Positions 34,101 through 42,473 are shown, numbered from the stretch's first letter. The stretch is 64,000 nucleotides of DNA from Streptomyces sp. STR69 (GCF_024519455.1 NZ_JALJRY010000007.1:54870-118869), one strand, 5' to 3'. Numbers and translations: made by a program. The notes: generated by a model from the letters alone, not told the origin.

Positions 34101-34961
34101 GAAGTACGCGTTGTCCTCGGAGCTGACCTGCGAGGCGATGATCACCGGCACCAGGTAGACCACGGCGAGCGAGAACAGCGAGCCCGTGTAGTCCCCGGCG
34201 AGGAACCGCCCGATCTCCCGCAGCGTCGGCGGCTTCGCATGCTCCTCGGTCGCCTTGATGTGCCGGGGCACCAGCCGCCGGAACACCAGCCAGCCGAGCG
34301 GCACCACGGAGAACGCGATCGCGGCGACCCAGGACACGAAGACACCGCTCGCGGCGAATATCGACGCGAGCCCGACCAGCAGCGCCAACTTCACCGCCGA
34401 GAACACGGTGTTGCCCACCGGCACCCAGGGCGCGCTGCGCAGCCCGGTCAGCACCCCGTCCTGGAGCGTGAGCAGGTTCCAGGCGATGACGGCGACGACG
34501 AAGCCGAGCGCGGGGATCGGCCCGTGCAGGAAGCGGTACGAGGGTCCCCAGTCGCTCAGGGTCAGCAGGAAGATCCCGGCGCCGAGCGCGACGACGAGCG
34601 AACTGCCCGCGTACGTACGGAAGATGAGCCGACCGGTGGCACGGCCGGCGACCGGGATGAACCGGGCGAGGGCACCCGTCAGGGTCACCGCGGTGAGTCC
34701 GGCGAGCAGCTTCATCGCGGCGATCGCCGCCGAACCCTGTCCGACGGCGGAAGGCGAGTAGTAGTGGGCCGCGATCAGCCAGTAGCCCAGCCCGAGCACC
34801 GCGGAGATACCGGTGTTGAGCATCAGGGCGTAGGCGTTGCGGAACAGCGGGCTGCCGCCGGGGGACTTGCGCCTCCCCGGCAGGCGCAGACGGCGCCCCG
34901 ACTGCGGGGGCGCTTCGGTCTCGGGCACTGCGTCCTGGGTGGTGGTCGTCGTGTCAGACAC
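31131..34961 (-). CDS. Polysaccharide flippase fused to a polymerase/glycosyltransferase-like membrane protein
   Basis: A 1276-residue integral membrane protein. Residues about 40-470 are a Wzx/MATE-type flippase with about 12 TM helices (LFRNAYALMLNTGISAVLGL, RIMLPICGLLFIGAPYILGVFG). Residues about 470-640 are a charged, Pro/Glu-rich soluble linker. Residues about 640-1276 are a second polytopic module (about 12 TM helices) with SVPAHQLTPFVMLGVLTV and an extracytoplasmic domain near 1090-1220, like Wzy or GT-C proteins. One protein may thus export and polymerise or transfer the repeat unit. GTG 34961 overlaps the deacetylase stop by 8 bases. Which reaction the second module performs is not known. 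Confidence 0.75.
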   Translation of the reverse strand: MSDTTTTTQDAVPETEAPPQSGRRLRLPGRRKSPGGSPLFRNAYALMLNTGISAVLGLGYWLIAAHYYSPSAVGQGSAAIAAMKLLAGLTAVTLTGALARFIPVAGRATGRLIFRTYAGSSLVVALGAGIFLLTLSDWGPSYRFLHGPIPALGFVVAVIAWNLLTLQDGVLTGLRSAPWVPVGNTVFSAVKLALLVGLASIFAASGVFVSWVAAIAFSVVPLGWLVFRRLVPRHIKATEEHAKPPTLREIGRFLAGDYTGSLFSLAVVYLVPVIIASQVSSEDNAYFYITTTIGGTVNLLAINMGASLTVEGSHDPARIAANTRAALKRMARIMLPICGLLFIGAPYILGVFGAGYADAATPLLRWFAVGALLRVVMETYFAVLRARSRTGGLAWLQGLLCVLVLGLTLLLLPRMGLTGAGVAEISSLAVIVTIAAPKLFRTLRAAPAELPEDAAPDGDLADLGAREVPAATRRRGPAWALDSDTLALGIHVDFDHLERRPDVRPGPGTPPAGTPIVSGEQRPTWALGIKRSEVVGLPVEEREPGSESSVSPVAEPEVDAPFGPANGSDRVVVPEAALVAAEARETESREAEVPPPARPLSLRERLVPSRPGVVLGCLLAAALLLYWVPALRLGESDLDRMGGLGLISVLPLPTLVGAALLVAVFASLLWLGREHKALLLITLLATVISLHALPAVIEPEPRFPTAWQHLGFIDYIDRTGSAVPDLDARWSWPGFFAAAAFIGRACGITDWTEVIRWWPTAIQLAYLAPMFLLVRSLRASWRAKWTGVWIFVLSGWVGQDYFSPQGFTFLLYLAFVAILLVWFRAPGVLWTKTRPGEAEVEPTDRRQQAVLLLVLIGLFAASVPAHQLTPFVMLGVLTVLVLIGRSELRGLPILFAVLVAVWIGFMAEPYWSGHFNDLFGGVGGVGSNVSTSVSGRIQGGSSTHKLVLYTRVLLAGGVMAFACWGWWRRRDHKYRERSLLVLTFVPFLGFGMQSYGGEMALRVFMFAVPGAALLAGLALFPRTGVTTKEREKDRMSLAPLAALLAGLVLMGGFLVARWGNEGFERVRPGEVAAMNYVYAHDKPTVRLLWLTNDTVNDVTPAMPWGAKDMERVNYVPTLAPSDPVLVSGLVKALKDAGPNSYLMLNKSQVVSLQLDAGYSATWESRLIQNLDNRQELKKVLVNEDVTMYALRKQPAGAVPKPDPGPIGPQITWTPWSVVGALAALALILMLTAREVVRVAVRPSVRQLRWLQSSFWFSLPLLAVLLASLVQRFLTMK

Positions 34962-35754
34962 GGGAACGGCTGGCCTTCCGGCGGACCTGTCGAGCTCTGC
35001 GGACCATGGCGTACCCCTGCGTGAGGACCCGGTCCCTGGCGAAGTTGCGGGCGATCGCACGGCCCTCGACGAGCCGCTCGAACTCCTCGACACCCGTACT
35101 GCGGCGCACAGTCACCCGTCGCAGGGCGTACGGCCCCTGCCGGCGGCGGGCGAGGTCGTTGCCGACGGCGAGCGCCTGCGTGAACCCGGTCTCCCGTACC
35201 GCGACGCGCACCCGGCGGCTGGAGTAGCCGTACGGATAGGCGAACGAGACGGGTACCGCGCCGAGTTCGTCGGCGACGATCTCCATGCAGCGGACCAGCT
35301 CCGCGTGCAGGGAGTCGTCGTCGAGCTGGTCGAGCTGCGGGTGGGTGTGGCTGTGGCCGCCGATCTCGACGTCGGCGCCCGCGAGTTGGCGGATCTGGTC
35401 CCAGTCCAGCATGGTGTCGAGGCCGCCCCCGGTGTCGTACGCGCCCCGGATCCAGCCGGTGGAGACGAACAGGGTGGACGCGAAGCCGTGTTGCGCGAGT
35501 GCGGGCAGCGCGTGCCGGTGCACGCCCTCGTAGCCGTCGTCGAAGGTGATCAGGACGGGGCGCTCCGGCAGCGGTTTACCCGATCGCCAACTCGACGCCA
35601 GATCCGCGGTGTTGATCGGGGTGAAGCGCAGGTCGCCGAGGAGCGCCAGCTGTTCGGCGAACGCCTCCGGTGCGACGGAGAGGGCCCGGGTGGCGTCGTT
35701 CGGGGCGGCTGCGATCGAGTGGTACATGAGGATCGGCACCGGTGTGTCACTCAT
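34954..35754 (-). CDS. NodB-type polysaccharide deacetylase
   Basis: A 266-residue carbohydrate esterase 4 protein with motif 1 ITFDDGYEGV (metal and catalytic Asp), motif 2 GGHSHTHPQLDQL (His ligands), and motif 3 SFAYPYGYSSRRV. It has no signal peptide or TM helix, so it would act on a cytosolic or lipid-linked intermediate, or be exported atypically. It would N-deacetylate a sugar of the polymer. It overlaps the preceding GT2 gene and the following flippase fusion by 8 bases each. Confidence 0.88.
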   Translation of the reverse strand: MSDTPVPILMYHSIAAAPNDATRALSVAPEAFAEQLALLGDLRFTPINTADLASSWRSGKPLPERPVLITFDDGYEGVHRHALPALAQHGFASTLFVSTGWIRGAYDTGGGLDTMLDWDQIRQLAGADVEIGGHSHTHPQLDQLDDDSLHAELVRCMEIVADELGAVPVSFAYPYGYSSRRVRVAVRETGFTQALAVGNDLARRRQGPYALRRVTVRRSTGVEEFERLVEGRAIARNFARDRVLTQGYAMVRRARQVRRKASRSRV

Positions 35755-36748
35755 GTGTGTCCCCCCGCTCGATCCCGGCCACCTCGAACGTGGCCCCGCC
35801 CCGCCGTGCCCTCAGGCTCCCGACGACATACCCGCCCGCCGCGGTGAACACCCCGGCGACGATCGCGCCCGCCCGGCCCGCGCCGCCCGGCCGGGCGAAC
35901 ACGGCGTCGCGCAGCCCGCGTGCCACCCCGGCCGGCAGGACCCGGGTGGTGTAGCGGCGCTCGGACTCAAGTCCCTTGTCGGCGCCGACACTTCGGGCCA
36001 CCAGCGCCTTGGACAGGCCCTCGGCGTACGTGCGTGTACGGAAGTACCCGAAGTGCTCGCGTGCCTCGGGCACCCGGTGGTGGATCACCGCCCGGTCGTC
36101 GATCAGCAGCACCGCGTCCGGTCTGGCCCGCGAGAGCCGGATGCACAACTCCGTCTCCTCGCAGCCCAGCGGACGCTTGTCGCCGTCGCGCCCGATGCCG
36201 GTCGCGAAACCCCCGGCCGCGTCGAACGCCGTACGCCGGAACGAGGCGTTGCCGCCAAGGACGTTGCGCACCCGGACCCGGCCCGGCGGCAGGCCCTTGT
36301 ACGTGCAGCCCACCACCCAGTCGAACTCCTCGGGGAACCAGGCCGGCCGGCGGCCCGACGCCCAGATCGGCATCGTACGGCCGCCGACAGCCATGACCCC
36401 GGGGTCGGTGTACGCCTCGGCGAAGTGCCGCAGCCACTCACGCTCGGCCACGGCGTCGTCGTCGAGGAAGGCGATGACCTCGCCGAACGACACGGCGATG
36501 CCGGTGTTGCGGCCCGCGGAGAGCCCGCGGGGGCCCGCGTTCGCCAGCACACGGACCTCGCCGCTCTCCTCGAAGTCCTTGTACTCCCTGGTGAGTCGGT
36601 CCAGGAGAGCCGGGTTGTGGTCGACGACCAGCAACGTCTCCAGCGCGGGCCGTGACTGCGCACGCACCGAGGAGACCGCCGCGAGGATGTCCTCCCAGCG
36701 GTCCTCGGTGTAGACGCAGATCACGACGGAGATGTCGGGACCGCTCAA
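35747..36748 (-). CDS. Family 2 glycosyltransferase
   Basis: A 333-residue GT2 enzyme: ISVVICVYTEDRWEDILAAVSSVRAQ, LLVVDHNP, GLSAGRNTGIAVSFGEVIAFLDDDAVAE (DXD-like) and GGNASFRRTAFDAAGGF, with the ED acceptor motif likely CEETELCIRLSRA. It is cytoplasmic, with possible C-terminal membrane association (AGAIVAGVFTAAGGYVVGSL). The start is TTG 36748, which overlaps the stop of the upstream GT2 (TTGA). It adds a sugar to the polysaccharide repeat; sugar and linkage are unknown. Confidence 0.85.
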   Translation of the reverse strand: MSGPDISVVICVYTEDRWEDILAAVSSVRAQSRPALETLLVVDHNPALLDRLTREYKDFEESGEVRVLANAGPRGLSAGRNTGIAVSFGEVIAFLDDDAVAEREWLRHFAEAYTDPGVMAVGGRTMPIWASGRRPAWFPEEFDWVVGCTYKGLPPGRVRVRNVLGGNASFRRTAFDAAGGFATGIGRDGDKRPLGCEETELCIRLSRARPDAVLLIDDRAVIHHRVPEAREHFGYFRTRTYAEGLSKALVARSVGADKGLESERRYTTRVLPAGVARGLRDAVFARPGGAGRAGAIVAGVFTAAGGYVVGSLRARRGGATFEVAGIERGDTHE

Positions 36749-37584
36749 GACACCTCTCCCCGGACCGAGGTGGGCTGCGCGTCGAGACCGTCGATCATCG
36801 TGGAGTGCGAACGGCTGCGCAGCGCACGCCTGTTGGAACGTTCCTTGAGGATCACCTTGAGCACCCGGATCCCGTCCCGCACGGCGCGCAGATTGCTCGT
36901 GCCGTGGATGCGGAGGTACTCGTGGCTGGGGATCTCCTGGACCTTGAGGCCGGCCTTGACCACCCGGATGTTGATCAGGGTCTCGATCTCGAAGCCGGTG
37001 CAGTCGAGGTCGATCTTGTCGAGGCAGTGCCGCCAGAACGCGTTGTATCCGTAGCAGAGATCGGTGTAGCGGGCGCCGAACTTGCGGTTGACGATCGTGC
37101 ACAGCGCCCAGTTGCCGAGCTTGCGGATGAACGTCATGTCGTCCGTGCCGCCGCCGTTGGCGAAGCGGGAACCCTTGGCGAAGTCGGCGCCCGAGACAAG
37201 GGCGGAGACATAGCTGACGATCTCGTGTCCGTCGGCCGAGCCGTCCGCGTCGACCATCACGATGATGTCGCCGCTGCAGGCCTCGAACCCGGTGATCAGG
37301 GCATCCCCCTTGCCCTTTCCCTGCTGTTCGACGACCTTCACCCCGGGCCACAGTTCGCGGGCCACTTCCACGGTGTTGTCGGTGGAATTGCCGTCCACAA
37401 GAACCACTTCGTGTATCCACGCGGGCAGTGTCTTGAAGACGTAGGGGAGATTCTCCGCCTCATTCATGGCGGGAATCACCACGCTCACCGGCGGTGTAAT
37501 CGCCAGGTGAGAGGAGATCGGCCGGTATTTGGCCGACATTAATGGATCTTGGCCCGATGTCGCTGGGCGCAGAACAGAACTCAC
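36745..37584 (-). CDS. DPM-like family 2 glycosyltransferase
   Basis: A 279-residue GT2 of the dolichyl-phosphate-mannose-synthase-like group: VSVVIPAMNEAENLPYVFKTLP, VVLVDGNSTDNTVEVAREL, GKGKGDALITGFEACSGDIIVMVDADGSADG and SHEYLRIHGTSNLRAVRDGIRVL. It probably starts repeat-unit or lipid-linked sugar synthesis. GTG 37584 with GAGGGA is preferred to ATG 37539. It is the first gene of a four-gene minus-strand operon (GT2, GT2, deacetylase, flippase fusion). Confidence 0.85.
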   Translation of the reverse strand: MSSVLRPATSGQDPLMSAKYRPISSHLAITPPVSVVIPAMNEAENLPYVFKTLPAWIHEVVLVDGNSTDNTVEVARELWPGVKVVEQQGKGKGDALITGFEACSGDIIVMVDADGSADGHEIVSYVSALVSGADFAKGSRFANGGGTDDMTFIRKLGNWALCTIVNRKFGARYTDLCYGYNAFWRHCLDKIDLDCTGFEIETLINIRVVKAGLKVQEIPSHEYLRIHGTSNLRAVRDGIRVLKVILKERSNRRALRSRSHSTMIDGLDAQPTSVRGEVS

Positions 37585-37952
37585 GAGTCTGGTCCCTCTC
37601 GTCCGGCGGACCGCCCGCCCCTGGGCGGCCCGGCTCTGTGCTCCGGTTCGAAAGGGGGGTTCTCACGGGCGACACGGATCAATGGATCTCCGTGCACGCG
37701 TGGTGAGCTGGCAAAGCTGGTCGACCCCCGAAAACAACATGAAAGCCGGCCGCGCGGACGACTCGGTCACCAGTACGGTCACCGAGCACGGCACCCCCCT
37801 ACCGCGCCCCGCGCCGGTTCATCGCGGTCCTTGAGCCCTCCCCTAGAGCCGCTCGATGATGGACCAGTGCGGGTGAGATTACGACGGTATTGATGATTGA
37901 ACCCGTATGGCAAGGCCTGAAACGTGGCCTCACGTTTTTGTTGGTTTGACCG
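37585..37952. other. Intergenic region upstream of the polysaccharide operon
   Basis: These 368 bases are AT-richer than the neighbours. They should hold the promoter of the GT2-led operon, but no -35/-10 pair stands out. They contain two GGTCACC direct repeats within a CTCGGT/ACCGAG dyad (37763-37787) and a hairpin at 37920-37937. No ORF is convincing. Confidence 0.5.
37920..37937. terminator. Weak hairpin terminator after the small membrane-protein gene
   Basis: AAACGTG and CACGTTT pair around a GCCT loop, 15 bases downstream of the minus-strand stop codon. A TT follows on the plus strand. It may limit read-through into the GT2 operon. Confidence 0.4.
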
Positions 37953-38378
37953 TTACACTCCTTTGTCAGCCGTTGTACGACGGCGCATATGCCGCACGAA
38001 TACCGATAGTGCTGTCAGGCCACTGACCACCGCCACCGCGACGATTCCCCCGTCGATCGACCACCGGTGCACGGCCAGCATTCCCTGGGCGACCAGCATG
38101 TCGACGACCACCGCGCCCGCGACCGACGCGAGAACACGGCCGTATGGATCAAGTCCGCGCAGCGCCGCCGCAATTGCCGAGGCCGGCGCGGAGAAAAGGA
38201 AGAACAGCGCGAACGGTCCGCGCAGCGGTGATCCGGAGCCGGTGAGCGCGAGTACCGCGCCGACCGCCCCGATGGTCACGGCCGCACCGGCGAAAAGCGC
38301 CGACAGGTCCCTCCCCGGTCCTGGTCGCGCCCGCTCGGTGTCGGCGGTGGATGTTCTCTTGATACCTAAGGTCTGCAT
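37953..38378 (-). CDS. Small four-helix integral membrane protein
   Basis: A 141-residue protein with about four TM helices (LFAGAAVTIGAVGAVLALTG, FALFFLFSAPASAIAAALRG, VLASVAGAVVVDMLVAQGML, GGIVAVAVVSGLTALSVFV) and basic ends. I do not recognise a family. ATG 38378 is preferred to the longer frame because a promoter-like TTGACG/CACATT pair and a GGGGGG stretch lie upstream. It precedes the polysaccharide operon on the same strand, so it may be an accessory part of that locus. Confidence 0.6.
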   Translation of the reverse strand: MQTLGIKRTSTADTERARPGPGRDLSALFAGAAVTIGAVGAVLALTGSGSPLRGPFALFFLFSAPASAIAAALRGLDPYGRVLASVAGAVVVDMLVAQGMLAVHRWSIDGGIVAVAVVSGLTALSVFVRHMRRRTTADKGV

Positions 38379-38417
38379 TGGCGACTTTGCCCCCCAGCGC
38401 GCCGGATGCCGGGTTTC

Positions 38418-38447
38418 AATGTGGCGCAGCCCGACCGGGCACGTCAA
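38418..38447 (-). promoter_or_regulatory. Predicted promoter of the small membrane-protein gene
   Basis: On the minus strand, TTGACG (38447-38442) and CACATT (38423-38418) are 18 bases apart, giving a start about 30 bases before ATG 38378. Confidence 0.4.
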
Positions 38448-38493
38448 GGTGCGGAAGGCGCTTGCACCGGTTCTCGTGCCCCTCCGAATAAGT

Positions 38494-38526
38494 GTTCCCC
38501 GGAGGCGGCTGTTGCCTCCGGGGAAC
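38494..38526. terminator. Terminator after the subtilase gene
   Basis: A perfect 13-bp inverted repeat (38494-38506 with 38514-38526, loop of 7) lies 27 bases downstream of the minus-strand subtilase stop. Confidence 0.85.
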
Positions 38527-38553
38527 AATTGATCAGGTGGGGCCGGGCAAGCG

Positions 38554-39762
38554 CTACGGGACGATTCTCAGCAGCTTGTTCGGCGAACCGGTGCCCGCAC
38601 TGGTCACGACGTTCGAAGTGGCGCCGTTCACCAGTGCGGTGGCTACCTGGGCCGGAGTGGACGAGGTGTGGCCCGCGAGATAGACGGCGGCGGCACCCGC
38701 AACGTGCGGGGTCGCCATCGAGGTGCCCGACAGGGTGGCGGTGGCGGTGTCGCTGGTGTTGTAGCCCGCCAGGATCGAGGAGCCGGGCGCGAAGATGTCC
38801 AGCACCGCACCGTAGTTGGAGTAACTGGCCTTGGCGTCCGTGCTGGTGGTGGCGCCGACCGTGATCGCCGTGGCGACCCGGGCCGGGGAGTACGAGGAGG
38901 CGTTGGCGGCGCTGTTGCCCGCCGCGATGGCGTAAGTCACCCCGCTGGAGATGGAGTTGGCGACCGCCGTGTCGAGCGAGGTGGAGGCGCCGCCGCCGAG
39001 TGACATGTTGGCGACCGCCGGGGTGGTGTGGTTCGAGGTCACCCAGTCGATGCCCGCGATGACGCCGGCCGTCGTGCCCGAGCCGCTGTTGTCGAGCACC
39101 CGGACCGCCACGATGTTCGCCTTCTTGGCGACGCCGTACGTCGAGCCCGCGATCGTCGTGGCCACATGGGTGCCGTGGCCGTTGCCGTCGGAGGCGGTGG
39201 TGTCGCCGTCGACCGCGTCGTAGCCGTAGGAGGCACGGCCGCTGATCTGGGTGTGCGTGATCCGGACGCCGGTGTCGATGACGTACACGGTCACCCCGCT
39301 GCCCGCGCTGTCCGGGTAGGTGTACGTCCCCGAGAGCGGCAGCGCGGCCTGGTCGACGCGGTCCAGGCCCCAGGGCGCGCTGGACTGGGTGGTGTCGGTC
39401 AGGTGGACGCGCTGGTTCTGCTCCACCGCGGCGACGGCCGGGTCGGCGGCGAGTCTCGCGGCCTCGGTCGCGGTGAGGCTGGCCGTGTAGCCGTTCAGCA
39501 CCGTGCCGAACGTCTTCGTGACCGTGCCGCCGTACTCCTTGACCAGCCCCTTGCCCGCGGCCGAGGACGCCTTGAGACCGGCGCTCTTCTTGAGGGTGAC
39601 GATGTAGCTGCCGTCGACGGCTGTGGGGGAGCCGGCGGCCAGAACCGTGCCCGTGGCCGGGGCGGCCTGGGCGGGGAGTGCGGTGAGCCCGCCGACGAGA
39701 GCGGCGGTGGCGGCGCCGATTGTCGCGGCGAGCCGGAGCTTCTTGCTACGCAGGAGTGCCAT
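38554..39762 (-). CDS. Secreted subtilisin-family (S8) serine protease
   Basis: A 402-residue preproprotease: signal peptide (TIGAATAALVGGLTALPAQA), an I9 inhibitor/pro-domain (YIVTLKKSAGLKASSA to AAVEQNQRVHL) and an S8A catalytic domain. The triad is VIDTGVRITH (Asp), DGNGHGTHVA (His) and SGTSMATPHVAG (Ser), with the oxyanion Asn in AIAAGNSAAN. It is proteinase K-like, with few Cys, and extracellular. ATG 39762 follows GAGGAGGAC. It is divergent from the SGNH esterase across 286 bases. Confidence 0.9.
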   Translation of the reverse strand: MALLRSKKLRLAATIGAATAALVGGLTALPAQAAPATGTVLAAGSPTAVDGSYIVTLKKSAGLKASSAAGKGLVKEYGGTVTKTFGTVLNGYTASLTATEAARLAADPAVAAVEQNQRVHLTDTTQSSAPWGLDRVDQAALPLSGTYTYPDSAGSGVTVYVIDTGVRITHTQISGRASYGYDAVDGDTTASDGNGHGTHVATTIAGSTYGVAKKANIVAVRVLDNSGSGTTAGVIAGIDWVTSNHTTPAVANMSLGGGASTSLDTAVANSISSGVTYAIAAGNSAANASSYSPARVATAITVGATTSTDAKASYSNYGAVLDIFAPGSSILAGYNTSDTATATLSGTSMATPHVAGAAAVYLAGHTSSTPAQVATALVNGATSNVVTSAGTGSPNKLLRIVP

Positions 39763-40048
39763 TACGAGGGAGTCCTCCTCCAGGCGGCGCGCGCCCGGGT
39801 CCGGCGCGCGACTGTGGGGGTGCGCGCGCTGTCGCGCGCACAACCCTGGAGCGTTGCGTTCCGCACCAAGGCTGAGTAAAGAGTGGGTCATGTGCCGGTG
39901 TGGTTCAAGGGAGTTGACGGTCTGTCACGCAGCTGTCATGAACACGTAATCAATAACCCTGGCGGCGTCTCTATTGGCATGGACACTTCCCGGCAATGCG
40001 CCTGGTTGGTACGACAGTTGTGGCAGAGATCCTGCTAAGGGAGGTTCC

Positions 40049-40855
40049 ATGAGACGTTCCCGATTTACGGCATACGTGACCTCGCTCCTCCTCGCCGCCG
40101 GACTCGCCCTCACCGGGGCGATGACGGCGCAGGCGTCCCAACTCGCCGCAGGCGGCGGCTATGTGGCCCTCGGCGACTCCTACTCCTCGGGCGTCGGCGC
40201 GGGCAGCTACGTCAGCTCCAGCGGCTCCTGCGACCGCAGCACCAAGGCCTACCCCTACCTCTGGGCAGCCGCCCACTCACCCTCGACGTTCGACTTCACC
40301 GCTTGCTCCGGCGCCCGAACGGGTGATGTTCTGGCGAGTCAACTCGGCCCGCTGAACTCGGCCACGTCCCTCGTCTCGATCTCCGTCGGCGGCAACGACG
40401 CCGGGTTCGCCGACGTCATGACGACCTGCGTCCTGCAGTCCGACAGCTCCTGCCTGACCCGGATCGCCACCGCGAAGGCATACGTCGACTCGACGCTCCC
40501 CGCCCAACTCGACAAGGTCTACTCGGCGATCAGCGCCAAGGCCCCCGCCGCTCACGTGGTCGTGGTCGGCTACCCCCGCTTCTACAAGCTCGGCACCACC
40601 TGCCTCGGCCTCTCCGCGGCCAAGCGCACCGCCATCAACGGCGCCGCCGACTACCTCGACAGCGCCCTCGCCAAGCGCGCCGCCGACCACGGCTTCACCT
40701 TCGGCGACGTACGCACCACGTTCACCGGCCACGAGATCTGCTCCGGCAGCTCCTGGCTGCACAGCCTCAACCTGCTGAACATCACCGAGTCGTACCACCC
40801 GACCGCGGCCGGCCAGTCCGGCGGCTACCTGCCGGTGTTCACCAGCGCAGCCTGA
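40049..40855 (+). CDS. Secreted SGNH/GDSL-family esterase
   Basis: A 268-residue protein. A signal peptide (LLLAAGLALTGAMTAQA) precedes block I YVALGDSYSSGVGAGSY (nucleophile Ser), block III VGGNDAGFADV and block V ESYHPTAAGQ (catalytic His). The Cys pairs (CDRS, CSGA, CVLQ, CLT, CLG, CSG) are those of the Streptomyces secreted lipase group with three disulfides. It hydrolyses short- or medium-chain esters outside the cell. An AAGGGAGG site precedes ATG 40049. It resembles S. coelicolor SCO1725 from memory. Confidence 0.88.
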   Translation: MRRSRFTAYVTSLLLAAGLALTGAMTAQASQLAAGGGYVALGDSYSSGVGAGSYVSSSGSCDRSTKAYPYLWAAAHSPSTFDFTACSGARTGDVLASQLGPLNSATSLVSISVGGNDAGFADVMTTCVLQSDSSCLTRIATAKAYVDSTLPAQLDKVYSAISAKAPAAHVVVVGYPRFYKLGTTCLGLSAAKRTAINGAADYLDSALAKRAADHGFTFGDVRTTFTGHEICSGSSWLHSLNLLNITESYHPTAAGQSGGYLPVFTSAA

Positions 40856-40870
40856 CGGATCACCCGTCAG
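40852..40870. terminator. Shared terminator over two stop codons
   Basis: CTGACGG and CCGTCAG pair around ATCAC. The stem contains the stop codons of both convergent genes (SGNH esterase and kinase), which are only 4 bases apart. Confidence 0.6.
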
Positions 40871-42473
40871 AAGGTGACGCCGAGTCCGACGCGGAGGCCC
40901 CGTCCGACGGGGTCTCCGTCAGGCAAGTCACCGAGAACGGCACCGAGTTGGACGTCGTCTTCACGGGGGTACGGACCTCGACACTGATCTCGTTGCTGAA
41001 CGTCCCGCTGTTCGAGTACGTCGTCAGGAACACCCGGTCCTGCTTGGTCTTCCCGCCGCCCGCCGGGAACGAGAGAGTCTTCCAGCCGGGGTCGGAGACC
41101 GAACCGCTCTTCAGCACCCACCGGTAGGACACCTCCGCGGGCAGTTTCCCCACCGTGAAGCTCGCCGTGAAGGTCGGCGCCTTCGTGTTCGACGGCGGAC
41201 AGCTCCCGGAATACTGGGTGTTGGCACCCGCCACGGACACCTGCACCGACTGCGGCGCCGACGAGGACTTGCTGGCGCTCGGACTCGGCGTCTCACTGGC
41301 GGCCGTGGTCTCGCTGCTCGCGCTGGGCGAAGTCCCGTCCGAGGGCTGGCTCTTGGGGGTACTGGTGCTCTTGCCCGCGTCGGTGTTCCCGTTGTCCCGG
41401 TTCAGCAGCGCGTACGTCAGTCCACCGATCGCCAGGGCCAGCGCGATCACACCCGCGACGATCACGACGGCCGCCCGCCGATTGCGGTGCGGTTCGTCCG
41501 CGGCCGTCGGCGTCGAGTAGGAGGTGGGCGGCGGCCCGAAGCCCTGCGGCGGCGTCCGCGAGTCCTGCTGCCCGTAGGCGTCCTGCGGGGCGCCCGCCAT
41601 CGTCGGTGTGTACGGCCTCGTCGGCGCCGTGGCCGCGCGCGGCGCACCACCCGCGGCGATCAGCCGAAGATCCTGCTCCGCCTGCCCGGCCGACAGCCGC
41701 TCGGCCGGATCCTTGCGCAGCAGCCCCTCGATGACCGGGGTGAGCGGCCCCGCCAGCCGCGGTGTCGGCAACTCCTCGTCGACGATCGCGCGCAGTGTGC
41801 TCAGCGGGGTGTTCTGGCGGAACGGCGAGTGGCCCTCGACCGCCGCGTACAACAGCACACCCAGCGCCCACAGATCGGACTCGGGCCCGGGCGTGCGGCC
41901 CAACGCCCGCTCCGGAGCGAGGAATTCGGGCGAGCCGATGACCTCGCCGGTCATGGTGAGCGCCGAACTGCCCTCGACCATCGCGATGCCGAAGTCGGTC
42001 AGCACGACCCGACCGTCGTTCGACATCAGCACGTTGGCCGGTTTCACATCGCGGTGCAGCACCCCTGCGTCGTGCGCGGCCCGCAGCGCGGCGAGCACCT
42101 CGGCACCGATGTGCGCGGCCCGCTGCGGCGTCAACGGGCCCTCGGCGTCCAGGAGATCGGCCAGGGACACGCCCCGCACCAGCTCCATGACGATCCAGGG
42201 ACGGCCCTCCTCCATCGCGACGTCGTACACCGTCACCACATTGCGGTTGGCGACCCGCGCCGCCGCCCACGCCTCGCGCTCCAGCCGGGCGTACATCCGC
42301 TCCACGTCACCGGAGGCCAGTCCGGCCGGCGCGCGGACCTCCTTGACGGCGACCTCGCGTTGCAACACCTCGTCGCGAGCCCGCCACACCGTTCCCATAC
42401 CGCCCTCGCCGAGGGGGGACAGGAGTCGGTAGCGGTCCGCGATCACACGTTCAGTGCCCGGTTCTTCGGGCAT
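40860..42473 (-). CDS. Membrane Ser/Thr protein kinase (PknB-type catalytic domain)
   Basis: A 537-residue kinase. The catalytic domain (about 10-275) has the glycine loop LGEGGMGTVWRA, VAVKEV Lys, HRDVKPANVLM, DFGIAMVEGSS and a PEFLAPE activation-segment end. A Pro/Ala/Gln linker, one TM helix (VVIVAGVIALALAIGGLTYALL, about 335-356), a Ser/Thr-rich stalk and a small extracellular beta domain with two Cys follow. There are no PASTA repeats, so the signal is not peptidoglycan by that route. ATG 42473 is chosen over a longer frame. Targets are unknown. Confidence 0.9.
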   Translation of the reverse strand: MPEEPGTERVIADRYRLLSPLGEGGMGTVWRARDEVLQREVAVKEVRAPAGLASGDVERMYARLEREAWAAARVANRNVVTVYDVAMEEGRPWIVMELVRGVSLADLLDAEGPLTPQRAAHIGAEVLAALRAAHDAGVLHRDVKPANVLMSNDGRVVLTDFGIAMVEGSSALTMTGEVIGSPEFLAPERALGRTPGPESDLWALGVLLYAAVEGHSPFRQNTPLSTLRAIVDEELPTPRLAGPLTPVIEGLLRKDPAERLSAGQAEQDLRLIAAGGAPRAATAPTRPYTPTMAGAPQDAYGQQDSRTPPQGFGPPPTSYSTPTAADEPHRNRRAAVVIVAGVIALALAIGGLTYALLNRDNGNTDAGKSTSTPKSQPSDGTSPSASSETTAASETPSPSASKSSSAPQSVQVSVAGANTQYSGSCPPSNTKAPTFTASFTVGKLPAEVSYRWVLKSGSVSDPGWKTLSFPAGGGKTKQDRVFLTTYSNSGTFSNEISVEVRTPVKTTSNSVPFSVTCLTETPSDGASASDSASPSDG

